A model generated the notes under the pieces. That model was not told the origin of the DNA. It saw only the letters and a list, made by a program, of their open reading frames with translations, and made no database searches. From Thermogutta sp. (GTDB lineage: Bacteria; Planctomycetota; Planctomycetia; Pirellulales; Thermoguttaceae): a stretch of 7,208 bases of DNA. Of this stretch, positions 6,017 through 7,208 are shown piece by piece. The DNA is taken from positions 1-7,208 of the forward strand of contig NZ_JACIYL010000162.1 of NCBI RefSeq assembly GCF_014359955.1, in the 5' to 3' direction. The position numbers and the translations under genes are program-made. The number at the start of each line of letters is the position of its first letter. Position 1 is the stretch's first letter.

Positions 6017-6070
6017 TATTTGGTACTCCCGAGTCGGTTCGGCTCGCCGGATCTTCGTGATCCACCTCTA

Positions 6071-6076
6071 AATATA
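6071..6076 (-). promoter_or_regulatory. Candidate -10 element for the protease gene
   Basis: On the minus strand this reads TATATT, a 5-of-6 match to TATAAT, about 55 nt before the protease ATG. No good -35 box lies 16-18 bases upstream (CGTTCT at best), so the promoter may need an activator or another sigma factor. Confidence 0.25.
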
Positions 6077-6103
6077 CAACGCCCCTCGCCGGGAGAACGG
6101 TCC

Positions 6104-6131
6104 CAGCCCGGGCAGTTTTTGCAGCCCGGGC
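6104..6131. repeat. Tandem CAGCCCGGGC boxes, each with an 8-bp palindrome
   Basis: CAGCCCGGGC occurs at 6104-6113 and again at 6122-6131, offset by 18 bp. Each copy contains the perfect palindrome GCCCGGGC, so the two can also pair with each other as an 8-bp GC-only stem with a 10-nt loop (AGTTTTTGCA). They lie about 90-115 bp upstream of the protease ATG and upstream of its candidate -10. No T run follows the stem on either strand, so this is more likely a paired operator than a terminator. Confidence 0.45.
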
Positions 6132-6233
6132 CGCAGGAGTGCCCCCGAAAGGAAATCCAGGGATTCAATACAATAAGCGTGTTGCACAACGTACGAAAGA
6201 CACGCAGTTTACGTAGTATCGGTCAGTCAACCC

Positions 6234-6256
6234 GTTCACCTGGGGGGAACTTTTTT
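6234..6256 (+). terminator. Terminator-like hairpin followed by T6
   Basis: GTTC (6234-6237) and CC (6239-6240, A6238 bulged) pair with GG and GAAC (6245-6250) around a TGGG loop, followed directly by TTTTTT (6251-6256). The 6-bp bulged stem is modest, but the immediate T run is typical of an intrinsic terminator. No rightward gene lies upstream, so it would end a short non-coding transcript or act in a long leader of the PEP-CTERM gene. Confidence 0.35.
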
Positions 6257-6260
6257 CTGG

Positions 6261-6272
6261 CGACACTTGTCG
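6261..6272. repeat. Inverted repeat CGACA-CT-TGTCG
   Basis: Five-base arms surround a 2-bp centre, five bases after the T6 tract. It is too tight for an RNA loop, so a protein-binding dyad is the more natural reading. It could occur by chance. Confidence 0.25.
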
Positions 6273-6376
6273 AAATCGAAGGCGATCGACGTGTTGCCAC
6301 CTCTCGAAGTAGACCCCCCATACGAGCTATATACTGCACGCATTTTCAACAGTCTATGCGTGTTTTGCATTTTCGC

Positions 6377-6406
6377 TTGATTCACACCCGGAAGTTTGAT
6401 TAACAT
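6377..6406 (+). promoter_or_regulatory. Weak candidate promoter for the PEP-CTERM gene
   Basis: TTGATT (6377-6382) and TAACAT (6401-6406) are 18 bases apart, each matching the housekeeping consensus at 4 of 6. A start near 6413 would give a leader of about 90 nt containing the ACGCA/TGCGT hairpin. Another -10-like box, TATACT at 6330-6335, has no matching -35. Confidence 0.2.
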
Positions 6407-6489
6407 GGATCAGTTAGCAGAGACGCATGAGCTGCGTAGAGTTAGATAGATGGGCAGAAAGTCTTCCGGAACAGAGATTCAGAGGCGTT

Positions 6490-6494
6490 AGGAG
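6490..6494 (+). promoter_or_regulatory. Ribosome binding site deciding the PEP-CTERM start
   Basis: AGGAG lies 7 nt before the ATG at 6502. This start gives an immediate signal peptide. The longer open frame from 6427 would put 25 unrelated hydrophilic residues in front of it and has no ribosome binding site. Confidence 0.8.
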
Positions 6495-6501
6495 AAAAGT
6501 C

Positions 6502-7191
6502 ATGAGAATGGTTCGAGTCCTGGGTTTGTTCGCCGTTGTTGCTGGTCTGTCACTCTGGGGCAGCCAGGACGCCCACGCTGGGATCGTGTGGGTGAACCCT
6601 GATGATTACGCGGTGGGCTCACAAATTACGCCCCCGTTCGTGACACTCACCGCGGTGCTGGGCAACACCACCCAGAACCCCCCCGATGGTCGGGTGCTCG
6701 CTCTCGTCGATGACAAAGGCCATTACCCCAGCACAATCCACTTCTTCGGCTGGCACGTTCTCCCACCGGTCGACACCGATCAGGTCTCCTGGCGGGGAAA
6801 ATGGGCCAACCTTCAGGCGGTCTTCGACAGTCCCGTGTCGTATGTCGCCATGGACTTTTACCGGAACGATTTTTACGGCGGGTCGAATCCAGATGAGATT
6901 GGCTTTATCCTGGCCTTTGATGCTGCCAACAACCTCATCTGGAATGAATGGGTCTATCTCGAACAGTTCGAGGATTGGAAGACGGTGGAGATTTCTCTCC
7001 CCAGCCCACAGATCAAGAAGGTGGTGGCGGGAGGTGTTTACGTGAAAAAGTCTATCGATCAGGACATCCTCATCCGCCGACTGGGATACAGCATCGAGCC
7101 GATTCCGGAACCGTCGACACTGGTTGCCCTGGTTGGCGGTGCAGGCGCACTGGCTCTTCTCAGACGGCGAAAAACGAGACGGCCTGCCTGA
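6502..7191 (+). CDS. PEP-CTERM sorting domain surface protein
   Basis: A 229-residue exported protein, probably anchored or processed at the cell surface by an exosortase encoded elsewhere. MRMVRVLGLFAVVAGLSLWG is a signal peptide with a likely cut after QDAHA (about 26). The middle (27-195) is a secreted, aromatic-rich, probably beta-sheet domain with no family I can name; it has no cysteines in the visible mature region and no obvious catalytic motif. VSYVAMDFYRNDF and a following NLIWNEWVYLEQFEDWKTV pattern recall the jelly-roll-like domains common in PEP-CTERM proteins. The C-terminus is the sorting signal: PEPST (202-206), a short hydrophobic helix (LVALVGGAGALALL) and the basic cluster RRRK (221-224). 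The sorting assignment is firm; the function of the main domain is unknown. No exosortase lies in this window. Confidence 0.9.
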   Translation: MRMVRVLGLFAVVAGLSLWGSQDAHAGIVWVNPDDYAVGSQITPPFVTLTAVLGNTTQNPPDGRVLALVDDKGHYPSTIHFFGWHVLPPVDTDQVSWRGKWANLQAVFDSPVSYVAMDFYRNDFYGGSNPDEIGFILAFDAANNLIWNEWVYLEQFEDWKTVEISLPSPQIKKVVAGGVYVKKSIDQDILIRRLGYSIEPIPEPSTLVALVGGAGALALLRRRKTRRPA

Positions 7192-7208
7192 GAGCCGTCC
7201 TTCTCCCT
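7178..7208 (+). terminator. Terminator-like hairpin overlapping the PEP-CTERM stop
   Basis: GACGGC (7178-7183) pairs with GCCGTC (7194-7199) around a 10-nt loop that contains the stop codon. A pyrimidine-rich tail, CTTCTCCCT, follows to the window edge. The stem is GC-rich, but the tail is only partly T, so termination may be inefficient. A second GACGGC at 7163-7168 offers an alternative pairing. Confidence 0.4.

Larger units (their letters stand above)
6017..6501. other. Divergent intergenic control region, no credible gene
   Basis: About 485 bp separate the leftward protease from the rightward PEP-CTERM gene. A rightward open frame of 127 codons (6020-6403) starts with TTG, has no ribosome binding site and has no recognisable protein features, so it was not called. 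The stretch is more AT-rich in its right half and holds a duplicated GCCCGGGC palindrome, a terminator-like hairpin with T6, a 12-bp inverted repeat at 6261-6272, and a small hairpin ACGCA-TGAGC-TGCGT at 6423-6437 in the PEP-CTERM leader. Confidence 0.7.

Noticed and set aside
6104..6131. GCCCGGGC hairpin as an intrinsic terminator
   Set aside because: The stem is strong, but neither strand has a T run after it; the T tract lies in the loop.
6020..6403. 127-codon rightward open frame between protease and PEP-CTERM genes
   Set aside because: It starts with TTG, has no ribosome binding site, and its composition (many Arg, Pro and Ser, no domain pattern) looks like translated non-coding DNA.
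6427..6501. Longer start for the PEP-CTERM protein
   Set aside because: It would place 25 hydrophilic residues before the signal peptide and lacks a ribosome binding site; AGGAG precedes the ATG at 6502.
1..7208. Mobile element, CRISPR array, toxin-antitoxin or defence system
   Set aside because: No transposase, integrase, regularly spaced repeats, nuclease or toxin-like genes, or terminal inverted repeats were seen; all genes are explained by chromosomal families.

Overview
The window looks like chromosomal DNA of a Planctomycetota bacterium, probably a Pirellulales/Thermoguttaceae-type lineage. That is an inference from gene content: an ECF sigma factor beside a membrane protein with prepilin-like (DUF1559/H-X9-DG) features, a Tat-exported Gfo/Idh/MocA oxidoreductase followed by a HEAT-repeat protein, and a PEP-CTERM surface protein, all at moderately high GC. 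No rRNA, tRNA, CRISPR array, insertion sequence or phage gene was seen.

Layout: (1) 2-676 (+) is the 3' part of fmt, methionyl-tRNA formyltransferase, cut by the left edge. (2) 669-2373 (-) is a two-gene operon read leftwards: an ECF-type sigma factor, then an anti-sigma-like protein whose ATG overlaps the sigma stop by 8 bases. The last bases of that operon also overlap the last bases of fmt by 8, tail to tail. (3) 2374-2804 is a divergent control region of about 430 bp with a perfect 14-bp palindrome, smaller inverted repeats and a large bulged hairpin just upstream of the next gene. (4) 2805-4826 (+) is a Tat-signal Gfo/Idh/MocA oxidoreductase and a small HEAT-repeat protein. (5) 4832-6016 (-) is a secreted HtrA/Deg-type serine protease with one PDZ domain, convergent with the HEAT gene and only 5 bases away. 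(6) 6017-6501 is a second divergent non-coding region of about 485 bp, with a repeated GC-only palindrome, a terminator-like hairpin with T6 and an inverted repeat. (7) 6502-7191 (+) is a PEP-CTERM surface protein, followed by a terminator-like hairpin at the window end.

Most of the products work at or beyond the cytoplasmic membrane: a transmembrane regulator, a Tat-exported oxidoreductase, an exported quality-control protease and a sorted surface protein. The most unusual element is the sigma partner. Its cytoplasmic anti-sigma-like N-terminus is joined to a membrane helix and outer domain that closely resemble planctomycete pseudopilin-like DUF1559 proteins, suggesting an envelope sensor built from a pilin-type module. 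What it senses and which genes the sigma controls cannot be read from this window.
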